Below are positions 24,325 to 35,825 of a DNA stretch of 64,000 nucleotides, in pieces (positions within the stretch are counted from its first letter, which is position 1; each line of letters begins with the position of its first letter). The notes beneath the pieces are model-generated. The model saw only the letters and a program-made list of their open reading frames with translations. It made no database searches and had not been told where the DNA came from. Source of the DNA: Corythucha ciliata (taxonomy: Eukaryota > Arthropoda > Insecta > Hemiptera > Tingidae); the NCBI GenBank assembly GCA_038030265.1, contig CM075939.1, positions 27,075,253-27,139,252 of the forward strand. The letters are read 5' to 3'. Both the position numbers and the translations under genes were made by a program.

Positions 24325-25157
24325 TATTGGCGATTGTAGCTAAGGGATACGATATCTGGTGGACTTTCAGAGAAATATTTGAGTCCGGTACTCCATGTGA
24401 TTTGTTGTTGTCGTTTGGCAACAAACCACAAAAGGTTTTCTACAATGAGGAAGTTCCATATATCAAAAATGTTGGGCAGTGACACTTTTTTACCGTGAAC
24501 TACGGCTAAAAAATCCGATGGTGACGAGGAGGCCACGATATTGTACCTTTGGCATCGCCGAATCAAGAAAACAAGACGGTTATGCGGGTACGTGGTTCAC
24601 CCGTGCAGAAACTTTCACTACCGGCTATTTGTTGGGGCAAGAAAACTCGAAAACACCGATTCAAAAACGTTTTCGACCATTTTTCTGAACCCTTGCCGTT
24701 CTCTGAGCTCTAAAAAAAACCGTGAGCTGGCGAGAACCAATAATGAAATGATAAGGCGCTCGTGGGATGTCTCTCAATGGTGAATCCAGAGAAAACTGCT
24801 GTGTCTTCGATTGCTCTTTGCGTCGTAACCGTGACACAACATTATCATGTCATTGTTTCCCAAAAAATGAGGGTTCAACGGTGTCAGTTATCAATTAGCC
24901 CAGTGTTGGGAGAATGTCGATCGCCAAAAGATTTGGGAGCTTGCTTGACGTTTGAGTGTAAATGTATCAGAAGCCATGTTCGTCTGTTCTCGTCACTTTA
25001 GGCCAACTGACTACTTTTTTCCCGTAATGTTACGGACGTTGACCACGAAAAAACACTTTAAAAAAACACAAAAGTTGTTATTATTTAACATATGTGGGGA
25101 GTACCGGTTTCATTATCACACGACACTAGCGCCGCTAGTGATAGCTACAATCGTCAA
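24325..25157 (+). mobile_element. P-element-like THAP transposon remnant, copy B
   Basis: The left end TATTGGCGATTGTAGCTAAG (24325) and inverted right end TAGCTACAATCGTCAA (25142-25157) match copy A. The internal THAP pieces are the same (CCVFDCS near 24797, VCSRHFRPTDYFFP near 24978-25020), and the same TAG and TGA codons break the reading frame. Shared lesions show that the progenitor was already defective when it spread. Confidence 0.65.
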
Positions 25158-25313
25158 TTGAGTTCAAAAATTTTTTCCCGTTTAATTTTTCTGCTTCGCG
25201 GTGCCATGACAACGCATAACAAACCTGTCTCATTCCTACTTCATCACCTACTCGGCCCAGTACGCGGCCGAGTCACTCGGCCGAGCTACTCGGTTGGTGT
25301 AATTGGGCCTTTA

Positions 25314-28099
25314 ATACTGATAATTAGAAGACTTGTTTATAACAATAGGGCTTACGATAAATTTAATTGATGAAAGCGCTTTATAGTTATATAACAAACG
25401 GTGGAATGATGCACTTAAAGGAGCTAGAAGAGGCAAAGCAAGAGGATTGTGTTCCTATTTATGTATTCAGAGTGATTAATGGATGTAGATGTTTATCGAT
25501 TGATTAATAAGTCGCTCTGCCAACGCGCTTTGAAATTGCGATAAATACCTTCATGTACACACCTGCGGTGGTTATGCGCCCTTCATTAACGATGAATGTT
25601 CGTGATAAGGAGCGTCGTTATTCCCTCAATGATTCGTGTATTTTTTTTATAAGATGAATCCCAGGTTGCTCTGAACTAAAAGACATTTTCAACAATTGCT
25701 TGAATTGAATAATTCCTTTTTTTTGTGGATCCCTCTGTGGTGGAACGCAAGAGATAAAGCTTTGATCAAGGAGCCTCTTTCAAGTTGCAACGCTTGACTG
25801 AACCTGTCATTAGCACAAAGGCACGTTTCTGACCCAAATTGTTCCAAGTTTATGAGATCGAGACATGAGGAAACAGGTTGCCGATTACGCTGTTTCACAA
25901 TTAAGGGGAGCACAGACATCTGTCATTCAGTCACGAAATAACACTTTTATTCGTTAGTGGTTCGAAGCTGAATTGATAAAAAGTGGTGTGGTTTTTTTTT
26001 TTGGGGGGGGGGGAGGGGTTCATCACGGTATTTCTCTTGTGTCACAGACAAAAAAAAACGCAATCTCAGGAAAAATCAATATTACAAGTAAAGAGGGAGA
26101 AAACTAAACTGTAGGTAGGCGTACACGCTGACAAAGAAGGGAAGTTGAGGCAATCAGAAGAATTGCGCTCCTGCCCTCGTTTTCTTACCTTTCTCGTTTA
26201 AAAACCCCATCGAGTTCAGTTTGCGCCCCCCCTCCATCACCCGTGCTGCCAACCCAACCATTCCTTATATCTCGATGCTCAGCCCCGTGAATCCCTCAAC
26301 CTTTTTCTCCTTAACCACCCATTCCTTCTTCTAACTACCCCTTTTGCTCATTACGAGGCAACTTTCCGTCGTCGAAAACCTTCAACCTTTACACGTTGAC
26401 AGCAGGAGAAAAAAAAACTGACAATGCACTGTCCTTACTTTATCTCTCTCATCAGCGTAAATCCCGCAGTACGAAGAGGAAATATAGTTTTCGTTTCTAC
26501 ACTTGCTCTCCATCAGGCGTATCGTAGACCAACCATTTGGATGAAAGTTCCTCGAGAAGGAATACTATCTCGTCACTTCTAGGTTTTTAACTTCAATCTG
26601 CCAGTTGAATACTAATTTTGGCCAAGTTCAGTTTCATTTCAAATCTATCGATTGTGTGTGTTTTTTTTTTCTATCACGTTTAGGGTTCAATCCCCCCCAA
26701 ACACCTCCCAACAAAGCGTGCTGAGCAACCAGAAATACAGCAAAAAATCTGCTGAATTTTGACATTTCAAGCCAGTTTTTTTACTTCAAAATTCAATTAA
26801 AAATTTTTTTTCGCCATAATTATTATTACAGTGGGTTTAATTCCTCCTTTTCTGTACCAAAAAACAAAAAAACACAGGGCAAATGTTTGAAAACTGCCCT
26901 CATGCAGGGAGTTAATATTTTATACGTATAACTACCTACTTCCTTTATCAAGAAGAAATTAGTTACGCGTATAACAACATGTTTTGTTCAGCCATCAAAA
27001 AGGAGCCTTGAAAAGCCTTGTTTTTCTCTGAAAACGAAGGCCAAAGTAGCTGTGAGAGTTAAATTGAACCATTAATCTCTATTCAGTTAAAATTTACATT
27101 GCGAATGGAAAAAGCGAGGCAACAAATCAGGTACGGAAAGTTGTTGGTTGTAACAGTGGGGGGGGGGACGTAAAAACTACCGAGAACTGAAAAAAAAAAA
27201 AAAAAAAAAAAAAAGAGAGAGAGAAAGAGGAGCATATACGTATAGGGGGTGTGTAAAGTAAAAAAAATGAAGGTATAGGGGGAGAAAAATTAATCCGTAA
27301 CAGGTAGACAAATACCAAGTGAATGAACCAATTTTCATGTAAATTGGATTTTCGCGCTTTGCCCATAGCGACTGCGAGAGTTCAAGGAAAGAGGAGAAGC
27401 CTCGGCCTATTCACCTTTATCTCTTAAAAAACATAAAACAGTATACTATTTCCAGTATAAAATATAACTCCCCCTTTTCTCTTGCAAAAAAATATATAAA
27501 TCGTGATGTTATCAAATAAACTCTCTGCGTAAAAATAATAAAAACTGTGCTCCCGCTGTACAATTAAAATGGGTTTCACGGCTTTTTTACACATCAGATA
27601 ACGGAAAATTGCAAAAACATAATTGGTTCAACTGGGAAATAAGTCAATTTTTAAAAAGAATGGAGCTCTAAAAAAAGAATAGATTGCTGGAATGATTATT
27701 GCGGGTTTATGTTTTTGTATTCACGCTAAATCAAAATCACGCATTTCAAGATGAGCAAATTGATTTGCTGCATCTTATGGCTAGTATGAAAAGCGAGGGG
27801 ATTATTTTGTGCCTTTTAGAAATCATCCTTTGTCGTTTGCTACTATCCATCCTTTGACACTGGATCGAAACAGTGAGGGAACTGCCGGGGAATAGCTGTA
27901 GGGGGCAGCCACGATGAAGAGTCTATAGAACGGTTGCTAAACTCCAAGTTCTAGAGCAGAATTGTTGGTTATAGAGCGTAATATTAAGCTGTTTCTAAGA
28001 TCAAAATGTCATTTTTTGTGCTTCATAGTAATTGAACAAAAATGTAGAGGTTTGTGTCCTAATAGTCCATTAATCAAGCCTAACATCTTAAATAAAACA
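25314..28099. other. No gene; homopolymer tracts
   Basis: No domain-bearing frame. Low-complexity tracts include a T/G run near 25992-26013, a 25-base A run at about 27190-27214 followed by GA repeats, and a pyrimidine-rich block near 26200-26340. Confidence 0.45.
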
Positions 28100-28107
28100 G
28101 GTAAAAA

Positions 28108-28258
28108 GTGATGCGCTTAAACTATGAGGGTTGCAAGGTAATAAATGAAAAAAGTCGAAGCAGTAGGAGCCTAACTAACCAGTATTTCTTCATTGGGGTG
28201 CGTCATCGACGAACCGGTTTCGGCTGTTCGTCATCTTCAGCATCTGATTTCACAACTG
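28108..28258 (-). mobile_element. Degenerate hairpin-retroposon monomer
   Basis: The tail (GCGCTTAAACTATGAGGGTT, 28113-28132) and a single arm (GTAGGAGCCTA near 28163) are followed by the hammerhead-like segment in complement (CCGGTTTCGGCTGTTCG then TCATCTTCAGC, 28215-28242). The second arm is absent and stem II has a mismatch, so this is an old single-arm copy of the family seen complete at 16283, 37086 and 59318. Confidence 0.6.
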
Positions 28259-28806
28259 AAACTCACTGCACTTATAGAGAGTCACTTTATAGAATAAGGA
28301 ACTTGAACATTTTTCGGAATATTTTTTTTTCAAACAAATATTGAATTCTAACAATATTGGTGAAAAAATTATTTACAAAAACCGAAAATTAGAATTTTAA
28401 TGTTTTTTTGAAAGTATGGATTTTCGAAGGGCCCCCCAACCACCCCCTCATCATGGTGCCGTCTTGTATTTCTCGTGACGTCACGTTACGCGATCTTGAA
28501 ATGTACTTCGACGTATTTCTGATGCAGTTTAGTGGTTTGAACGAAAAGATTCCTCAAATTATATTTAAATTCAACTGAGATGAGCTGTCGTGGCTCTAGA
28601 TTTAATTTAAAGCAGGTACCTGCCTAATATCGAGGTGTCATCTCGGTCGTCTCAGGTTCTAGGAGAAGTGAAGGAGGGTTGATAAGAGCCAACGCATCCA
28701 CCTTCTCGGGTACTCTCTGATTCTCCACCTTCTTTCCATTAGATAATCTTATATACTTATTAAAATTTGTATTATTATTAATAATAAGTTTATAATAAGA
28801 TTTGCC

Positions 28807-30438
28807 ATGCCTAGAGAAGGCTTTGAAAAGGCAGACTCCCGCAATCTTCCGCAGGTTTCTGTCTTGTCGGTTGTGAATTTCATTCGTTCAACGATTGACG
28901 CCGGTGTAGAGTCGCGTGGGGTGAAAATGGAAAAGTAAGTACCTATACAACTGACAAATAATGTTTCGCTTCATCAAAAAGTACCATTTGGGGTCAGGTC
29001 AAAGTTTCGTTCAGCCTCAAGAGCTTACCCAATCAACAAAAACGAGTATTTTGTTTACAAAATCGCTGTCCTTGAACGCTAAACCCGACTTTGTCGACCT
29101 TAAGCTGGTGCATCATGGTTGTTTATTACAATAGTGACTTTAAATATATATTTTAGATCATCGCGAAAACAATACGGCGATGAATCTGTTGGGTACGTCG
29201 AACTTCGCCGCCAAAAAAATATTGTTGAAGTTTTCTCAAAAATCACCCCGGAACACAAGGTTCGCGCGAAGCCTTACTCGGTAGGCGTCACTATTGACGA
29301 GGAAAACGACCGGGTAATTAAGGGTGAATGCCTGGACTGTGTTGCATCGTCTGGTATGTATTCCTCTATTTGGGTTTTGGGATTTTATATTACTGTGGCC
29401 GTTGGTGTGAACTGCTTCATTTTTTTTCTTCGTCTTTTGCCATAGGGGGATGCAAGCACCTTATCACGTTTTTATTTTGGCTACACAGACGTAGTGAAGA
29501 GCCCTGACCGACGTCAGTCGTTCCCTACTGGAAGAAGAGCCGGCTTTCCTCAGTCGTCGAGAGGAAATTCATCTCGCTGAAAGATTCGACACCACACTAC
29601 AAACCCTCAGCCCACTACATTCCCACTCGTAGAGGAAGTCGTTCGAGAGTGTAAAAAAGAAGGCGTGTTTAACTCATTATGCTCAATGGCTGAAGACAGT
29701 GATACCACTAGTTCATTACACGATTTGTGGACTGAATTCAAGTTTTCTCGGCCTAAGGCCGACATAAGTGCATCTCATTTCATCAGATGCCAGGAGGCCA
29801 TGAATAAGAAAATCATGGACGAAGAAGAAAAATTAACAAAGTCTCAGAGTGAGTCCAAGCTGTGGGACGAACTCAGATATGGCCGAATCACAGCGTCGGT
29901 AGCATATGAAGCAGCCCATTGCAAAACAGAAAATGAATCTCTTGTTCAAAGATCTTCCTTCTTGGAGCCTAAACCTGAGTTGTTTAAAAATGCCTCGTTT
30001 TTCCAGGAGCCTCTTCTAAAATAGAGTCAACCTTCATGAAAAGAGGAAGGAGAGATACTTCGGAAAGTGGCTATGAGTACAAAATGCCCCATCAGAACAT
30101 GTGGCCTATTTCTCAAAAAGGAGCACCCCATTTTCGGAGCTTCACCCGATGGCCTGGCAGGAGACTTTGTTGTGGAAATTAAATGTCCTTCGTCTGAAAA
30201 AACCACGAAGGCTTACCTCAATAACTCCAACGAGTTAGGAGCCAAATACTTCGCTCAAATTCAGATGCAAATGTTTTTTTGTGATGTGGAAAAGGGGCTG
30301 TTCGTAGTTGCTGATCCCAACTTCAAAAATAATGGTGAAGTACAGCTTAAATGGGTCGCCCGGGATGAAGAATACGTGAAAAAATTGTTAAACGATGGTA
30401 TGGATTTCTGGATAAACTATATTTTCCCCTTTTTTTAA
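28807..30438 (+). pseudogene. YqaJ-type nuclease gene of an ISL2EU transposon, decayed
   Basis: Three exons can be traced. Exon 1 (28807-28934) opens MPREGFEKADSRNLP and ends at GTAAGT; exon 2 (29157-29353) follows a TTTTAG acceptor in phase and contains YGDESVGYVELRR and CLDC; exon 3 (from 29446) opens with GGCKH, completing a SWIM-like zinc motif. After that come a TGA at 29505, frameshifts before about 29665 and between 29950 and 30100, then the nuclease core: GASPDGL (30136-30156) and EIKCP (30175-30189), the D and E-x-K of the lambda-exonuclease/YqaJ fold. ISL2EU transposons of animals carry such a nuclease alongside their transposase; its role in transposition is not settled. It converges on the transposase gene at 31229-35375. 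It is not functional as read. Confidence 0.85.
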
Positions 30439-32015
30439 AAAAGTGTTTGGATTTTATTCAGTTTCGAGGTCACAATACGAAGGTACATGCTCGTGCCCCC
30501 GTTATTGTTATTTATTCTTTTGTAAAATAAGAACCAGTTGCCAAATTAGCAATATGCTTTCTACTAAATGCACACTAAAGTGAACACTAAACTACATTGT
30601 TTCTTTTTCGTTCATTAGTTGTGATTATTTATTGTCAATGGGGGGGGGGGGGCTTTTGGACCATTGGGCACACTGGCTTTAGTTTGTATCACACGAGGTC
30701 GTTTGACTTCAAAGGAGGCTTCAGTATTGGGGGGTGGGAGCTATCTGACCCACATGAACAGTCCCCAATCAAGTTGAAGAAAGCTCCGAATCGGCCATTC
30801 TGTTTCCTGAATCATCTATTTGAAATCGAAACAAGTAAATTAAGGCTCAAGTAGGTATAAGAGCGAAGGAATATGAGCTAGGACCGAGTGGACGAAGTTA
30901 AATTCACGTTAATCACTCGCTCGTTATAGCGCTATGCTTATTATTCCATTGGACGACCTGGAATATTGGAAATAGCCAATATTGTTTCGAATTCGCGAGT
31001 CTAATTTCGAGTTCTTCGGAACTACCTTATTTATGGCTGTTTCGGCGCGAGCATAAAACGTGGACGGGTACATCTAATGGCGAGAGGAGTACTGAGTGAA
31101 ACATGAAATACAGATGCGTGCAGCATTCTTGCTTCAGCCAGGGATGCCATTCAACCTGGTTTTGTAGAACAATACATTTCTGATCGGTTTAGGCATAAAT
31201 AATAAGGTTCTATACATCTCAAAAATTTTTAATTTATTGGGTTTTCTAAATTTATCAAACCACAAACACTCATTACCACTAGGTCCAAATAAGCTGCCAG
31301 TTTGTTGTCAATAGTAGAATGAGGAGTTAAAATTTTGAATTCTCTCACACGACCAATCACCCTCTCTACGTGGATCCGTAAACTGGATATTTTTCGTGAT
31401 GAGGTCACCTCTTCTTTGGACAGTTTTTTCCCAGTTTCCACACTTGCGGGACGAACTAAACATGCATTTAGCTTTTCCAGCAATGGGCTGACATGCTTAA
31501 ATCCTCGGTCCGCCATTACTTGGTCTCCCTCTGTGATGTGCGTCAAGAACCCACTTTCTGCCAATATATTAAGATCAGATATTCTTCCCCCGTAACCACT
31601 TGAAATGAAATTTACAAAACCATTAGGTGTGCATGAAATAAGATACTTGTACGTATTACAGCCATAGTATTCGGACCAAGTTAAAGCTTGCTTGGAAGCA
31701 TCACTTGGTCTTTCTACCTGAACTTCAAAGCAGTCTATAATGGAAACGACTTTAAAAAAATTTTTCTTGAAGGGAACGGGTAACCTGTGGTAAATTTTTT
31801 TTTTTGTGGCCAAAAGACAAATTTTTTGAGTTCTGTGGCCACGGGTGGTAACGACTGAAGGAATATTTTCGACACACTCTCTCACTCAAACCAAAATCGT
31901 GACCCAGGACGACAAACTGGTCATTTGTTCTAATTTTTTTTAAAACTATCATAATATCCCTCTCTGAAATTTGAGTAGACTGAGCTACAAGTCTGATTAA
32001 AAAAAGCAAGCCCTG

Positions 32016-32133
32016 ACCCCCTATTCTGTAACTCATAACGCGTGCGTTAGCAAAATTTCTCAGCTGATTACTTTGAATTATTCACCTAGTTTATTTCGCT
32101 AACGCACGCGTTATGAGTTACAGAATAGGGGGG
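32016..32133. mobile_element. 118-bp palindromic MITE inside the transposase gene
   Basis: Arms of about 35 bp (CCCCCTATTCTGTAACTCAT then AACGCGTGCGTTAGC) are perfectly inverted around a 46-bp loop. CTG at 32013-32015 and 32134-32136 may be a three-base target duplication. The insertion separates the segment before the helix-turn-helix from the helix-turn-helix itself. Confidence 0.8.
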
Positions 32134-32782
32134 CTGGGCAATCCTATGTAAAGCATGGGATAAAGCTCAGAAAGGGCTTTAGTAACAGCACAACACCTAG
32201 CTTTAAAAATTCGTATTTCCTCCTCCATTTGGCTGGTTGAAACGGTGGACGTTGACGTTGATGATACAACAAATGATGAAGACGAGGTCGATATTATGGT
32301 TTCGTCACAGTTACCATTTCCATGTGACAATGTTTCGCTGATTTCATTAGCCGATAAACGTCGTCTTTTTGGTACTGGCGAATATTCCTTTTCACTGCAG
32401 TTCGGCTGGTCGCGACGCGGAGAGGTTGAAATCGAAACCAAATTCGGTTGAACTTGAGTCCTCTTACTGCGAAAATGAGGGCGAGCTTGAAAAGAAACGT
32501 GAAAAACTTCAGGTTTCACTTGCAGACCTTAAGAAAAACAAACATTAGGGTTGAAGGTAACAATTCTTTCTCACGATTTCGTTGTTGCTTTGGATGGAAT
32601 GGACCGGACTTGGATAGTTGGACAGGACCATTCAGTTTACAACTTATTGCCTTAACTGGAGCAATAAAAAGCTCTTGCCATTGGCACCTCTTACACGTAA
32701 GTTTTATTTTAATTTCTTGTAAAAATGGCTACTTTTATACAAAATGTATATAAAAAAAGTTATTCGTATAAAAGGAGCTATA

Positions 32783-33815
32783 CAGGGTGGAACAGGATAA
32801 GTGTGACAAAAAAAATTGGGTGAAAATAGGCCTCATTTGCGATCGAAAACACCCTATAAACCATGGTCCGAAAATCAAAATCCTACGAGATATGATTTTT
32901 GAAACGTTTTTTGAGGCTTGCATCACTTTTCTTAACTAAATGCGAATAGATCAGTTTACAGCTGACATTTGCAATTTTTGACGATGGATTTGGAAAGAGC
33001 ACACTTTATTCTGACAGGAATAGCTATTTTCGATAAAATTCAAATATTTTCTGTGGGCTTGAGAGATGCTCAAAGTTTTGCAAATCGTGGATCTCTAATT
33101 TTTCAAAAAATTCAGCCTCCACTTCTCTACACTAAATCTAAGCGTATCGACATCCCATGGGTCGGAAAAACTTCTTCAATTTGTCCTTTTTAAAATTACT
33201 CATGAACGTTTTTTTTAGTTCTTCAGCGAGTTTTCGGCAGAAAGGCCATTTCTTGGAAAAAAAAGAATGATTTTTCTCTTAAAAATCGCTTGTTTTGACC
33301 AACCCAATTTGAACGAGCTTTGTGATTCAAAACATGCTAAAACTCATTAAAGCCTTATCCAAAGTTTTCCTTCGAACCGAATGGAATGCGCACTCCTACC
33401 AAAATACCAAAAACTGTCGCTCCGGCAGCTGGCTGTCGGCAAGGGTGCATTTCACTACTGCGAATTTCGGCGTGTTTAGCTGTTATTCGACGAAATTAGT
33501 GCACTTAATGACTCTACTTGTTGTTACCGATTTCCGATTCGAATACGAATTCGAAATTCGCAGTAGAGAAATGCACTCTATCCGACAGCTAGCTGCGGGA
33601 GCGACATATTTTGAACTTTGACAGGCGTACACAGTCCGCCCCGTTCAAGGGAAAACTTTGGATGATGCTTTAATGACGTCAATCATGCTAAAAAACACAA
33701 AGCTCGTTCAAATGTTGTAGGTCGAAACAAGCGATTTTGAAGAGAAAAACCATTCTTTTTTCTAAGAAATGGTCATTTCTGCCGAAAAATCACTGATTAA
33801 CTAAAAATACGTTTA
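32783..33815. mobile_element. Foldback element, copy 2, truncated
   Basis: The sequence tracks 9006-10040 closely from the terminal CAGGGTGGAACAGGATAAGT through the centre (GATTCGAATACGAATTCGAA near 33536) and stops about 430 bp before the far end. It is preceded by TA at 32781-32782. It sits in what would be an intron of the ISL2EU transposase gene. Confidence 0.8.
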
Positions 33816-33917
33816 TGCACAAAACGTTTTGATTATCCATGATTGAATTACGTTATTGGAGATCCTTACCCACCAAGTTATGGAGTTAATCCAAAAGAAT
33901 GTCTTTCTCTCTATAGT

Positions 33918-33963
33918 TGGTGGTGGTGGTGGTGGTGGTGGTGGTGGTGGTGGTGGTGGGGGG
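33918..33963. repeat. (TGG)n microsatellite
   Basis: About fourteen tandem GGT/TGG triplets followed by a short G run. The tryptophan- or glycine-only frames across it are artefacts of the repeat. Confidence 0.95.
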
Positions 33964-34935
33964 AAATTAGGGGCCCCGCACGTGAACCCAAGTGCAGCCC
34001 ATCAAAAAATAGTTTGCATTTTTACCCTTGTCGTGCGTTTCTGGAAGAAAACCAAGTAAAGCGTCGCATTCTCCGAGTATTTCGTCATCTCGAGGTGAAA
34101 TCGAACCTTTGATCGAATGTGATGGCCCTTCAACGGGATTACATGCTTCCAGCGTTGCAGACGGATGAGTTTCGGTATCTTGACCTGTGGCGTTTTAAGT
34201 AAAAGCACTCATGAAAAATAATGAAACGATGGACATGGACATTTTTAGCTCTACCTTCACAGTCCTTCTGATCAAGCAATTCTTTGACAGTTTTCTGGCG
34301 CTCCAGCTTTTGTACAACAGATGAGATCTCTTTTTCCTTCCTAAGAATCAAATCATTATCATAAATAAAAAGTACTTATTTTGAAATAAGTCTTGAAACA
34401 AATCAACAACTTTAATTCCAACAAAAATTGTCTGTACGTATAAGCTTTGTTCGGTAGCTGCTGCAGATGTTATGGGGAAGATTGATTTTGACCAATGAAA
34501 TTGATGCGATTTGTTTCATGTTTTTCGTTTGAATTATTGGAAGCAGCCAACGAACAAATGCTATAGTCAGTTTTGCCACAATAGAGCGAAAATAGTCAGT
34601 TTTCAAATTGATTAGAGGTCAAGAAATCAAATTACAGAATACGTACGAGTAACAAGACGATATGCTTGGCAATCAAACCTTGAGGGTACGACGTCAGGTC
34701 GAAGTTGAACGTGAGTCCTTGAAGTTGGACCAAAAGTTCTCACATACATTAAGTTTTCTACGTCATTTTCGAGCTAGAAGTTTACAAAATATGCATAAAA
34801 TGACAAATACGTATTTTCAAATTTACGCTATGCAGAAGGGCTATTCAAATCAAACATATGCATTTTTGTCAATCCATACTAGCCGCAAAATAAAGTCTCG
34901 AATACCCCATTATTACCTACTTAATTAATCAAATA

Positions 34936-35138
34936 TGCCCGTATTTATGAACGTTACTTCAAGCTTCCTTGAGTCAAGGAACCATTGAGATCAGTTTGAT
35001 CACAATAAAAGCATCTGTTCTAAATAATAAGGATCGCCCTGAAAGTTGAACCGAACGAGTTGATCAACTCATTCAACTCCGATTCAACATAGTGTGGATG
35101 GGCCTTTTAACGTCAAGGAACGTTCATAAATACGGGCA
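34936..35138. mobile_element. 203-bp MITE with ATA target duplication
   Basis: The ends are inverted copies of TGCCCGTATTTATGAACGTT. ATA stands at 34933-34935 and again at 35139-35141. It lies in the first intron of the ISL2EU transposase, downstream of the THAP exon. Interior has no coding frame. Confidence 0.8.
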
Positions 35139-35802
35139 ATACTTCATATTCTACTGGCATAATAAGTTTGTACTTACATTAAAGTGATCTTCGCAACAAT
35201 GAAGCGTTGATTTCAACGACGTAGGAGTTAGTTCTTTGCGCCGGGACGCTCTGAACCATTTGGTTCTATCCGGTTCTCTTTTAGGCACCGATATAAACAA
35301 CTTATCGGGAGTCGAAAAAGTAGTGTTTCTACATTGTGGCACAAAACAATACTTATAATTCTTTGTCTTATCCATTGTCACTAAAGAGCAAAGACCGAAA
35401 AGAAAAATCAACCAACCAAACTGTTGACAACGACTCAATGTCAATCACAACTTGGCTTTCATAAGCGTTATGAAAAGAACACAAGACAGGAATTGGGACC
35501 CAAAGAAAATAGGCACAAGAAAATAAGGAAAAATCGGAACACAGAAACAGAAACACGAGCAACACAAGCAGAGAAAAAACGGCAATGGAAAATGGAAATC
35601 AACAATCAACTCAATCAAGAAGCATGAGAGAGAAGGTTGTTGCTAGGTTGCGTACTTGCCTCTAAGCAATTTTATAAATATGAGCTTGAGACATTGGCTT
35701 GTGAAACATTAACATTGTTTTGCTTTTCACGTTAAACATAAATATCCGAATAAAATCAATGCAAACGACGTCGAAAAGCATGTAAAAGTACTGGGTATGA
35801 GG

Positions 35803-35825
35803 GACGGGTCGACGGTCGACCCGTC
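35803..35825. repeat. 23-bp perfect palindrome
   Basis: GACGGGTCGAC, one central G, then GTCGACCCGTC. It lies 430 bp beyond the start of the ISL2EU transposase gene and could be part of a terminal or subterminal region, but no partner was found at the other side. Confidence 0.5.

Larger units (their letters stand above)
22526..25313. mobile_element. Possible 2.8-kb element bounded by GGCCCAATTACAC inverted ends
   Basis: GGCCCAATTACAC followed by ACCGAGT and CTCGGCCGAG stands at 22526 and, inverted, at 25246-25313, giving inverted ends of about 45 bp at modest identity. Inside lie a THAP-domain fragment (23029-23160) and the nested P-like copy B (24325-25157). No target duplication was seen and no transposase catalytic domain was recognised, so the two ends could also be independent insertions. 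Confidence 0.35.
28807..35375. mobile_element. Decayed ISL2EU-type DNA transposon, about 6.6 kb of coding region
   Basis: A YqaJ-type nuclease gene on the + strand and a THAP/HTH/DDE transposase on the - strand face each other with 0.8 kb between their ends. This gene pair is the hallmark of the ISL2EU superfamily. Three later insertions are nested within it: an inverted-repeat MITE (32016-32133), a truncated foldback copy (32783-33815) and a 203-bp MITE (34936-35138). I could not identify convincing terminal inverted repeats; both outer flanks contain TGACGTCA (28477 and 35830), which may be coincidence. Listed limits are those of the coding parts. Confidence 0.75.
31229..35375 (-). pseudogene. 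THAP / HTH / DDE transposase of ISL2EU type, decayed
   Basis: Exon 1 (35375-35178) encodes a THAP domain: CFVPQCRN, then KLFISVPK, WFRASRR and LHCCEDHFN, ending exactly at a GTAAGT donor. A later exon (about 32530-32118) follows a TTCTTAAG acceptor and carries KPEVFHVSF. The helix-turn-helix lies at 32036-31880 (ISERDIMIVLKK, VVLGHDFGLSE), separated from the previous part by a MITE. A frameshift leads into the 218-codon catalytic frame at 31885-31229. This has the DDE_Tnp_4 triad: IIDCFE (Asp 51), ADRGF (Asp 126) and HVERVIGR (Glu 174 of this frame). The catalytic frame itself is uninterrupted, so decay is recent there. The exon joining THAP to KPEV was not found. Confidence 0.85.

Noticed and set aside
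31335..31595. 86-codon + strand frame
   Set aside because: Lies opposite the intact DDE catalytic frame of the transposase and has no features of its own.
33843..34112. Frames rich in Trp or Gly
   Set aside because: Produced solely by the (TGG)n microsatellite.
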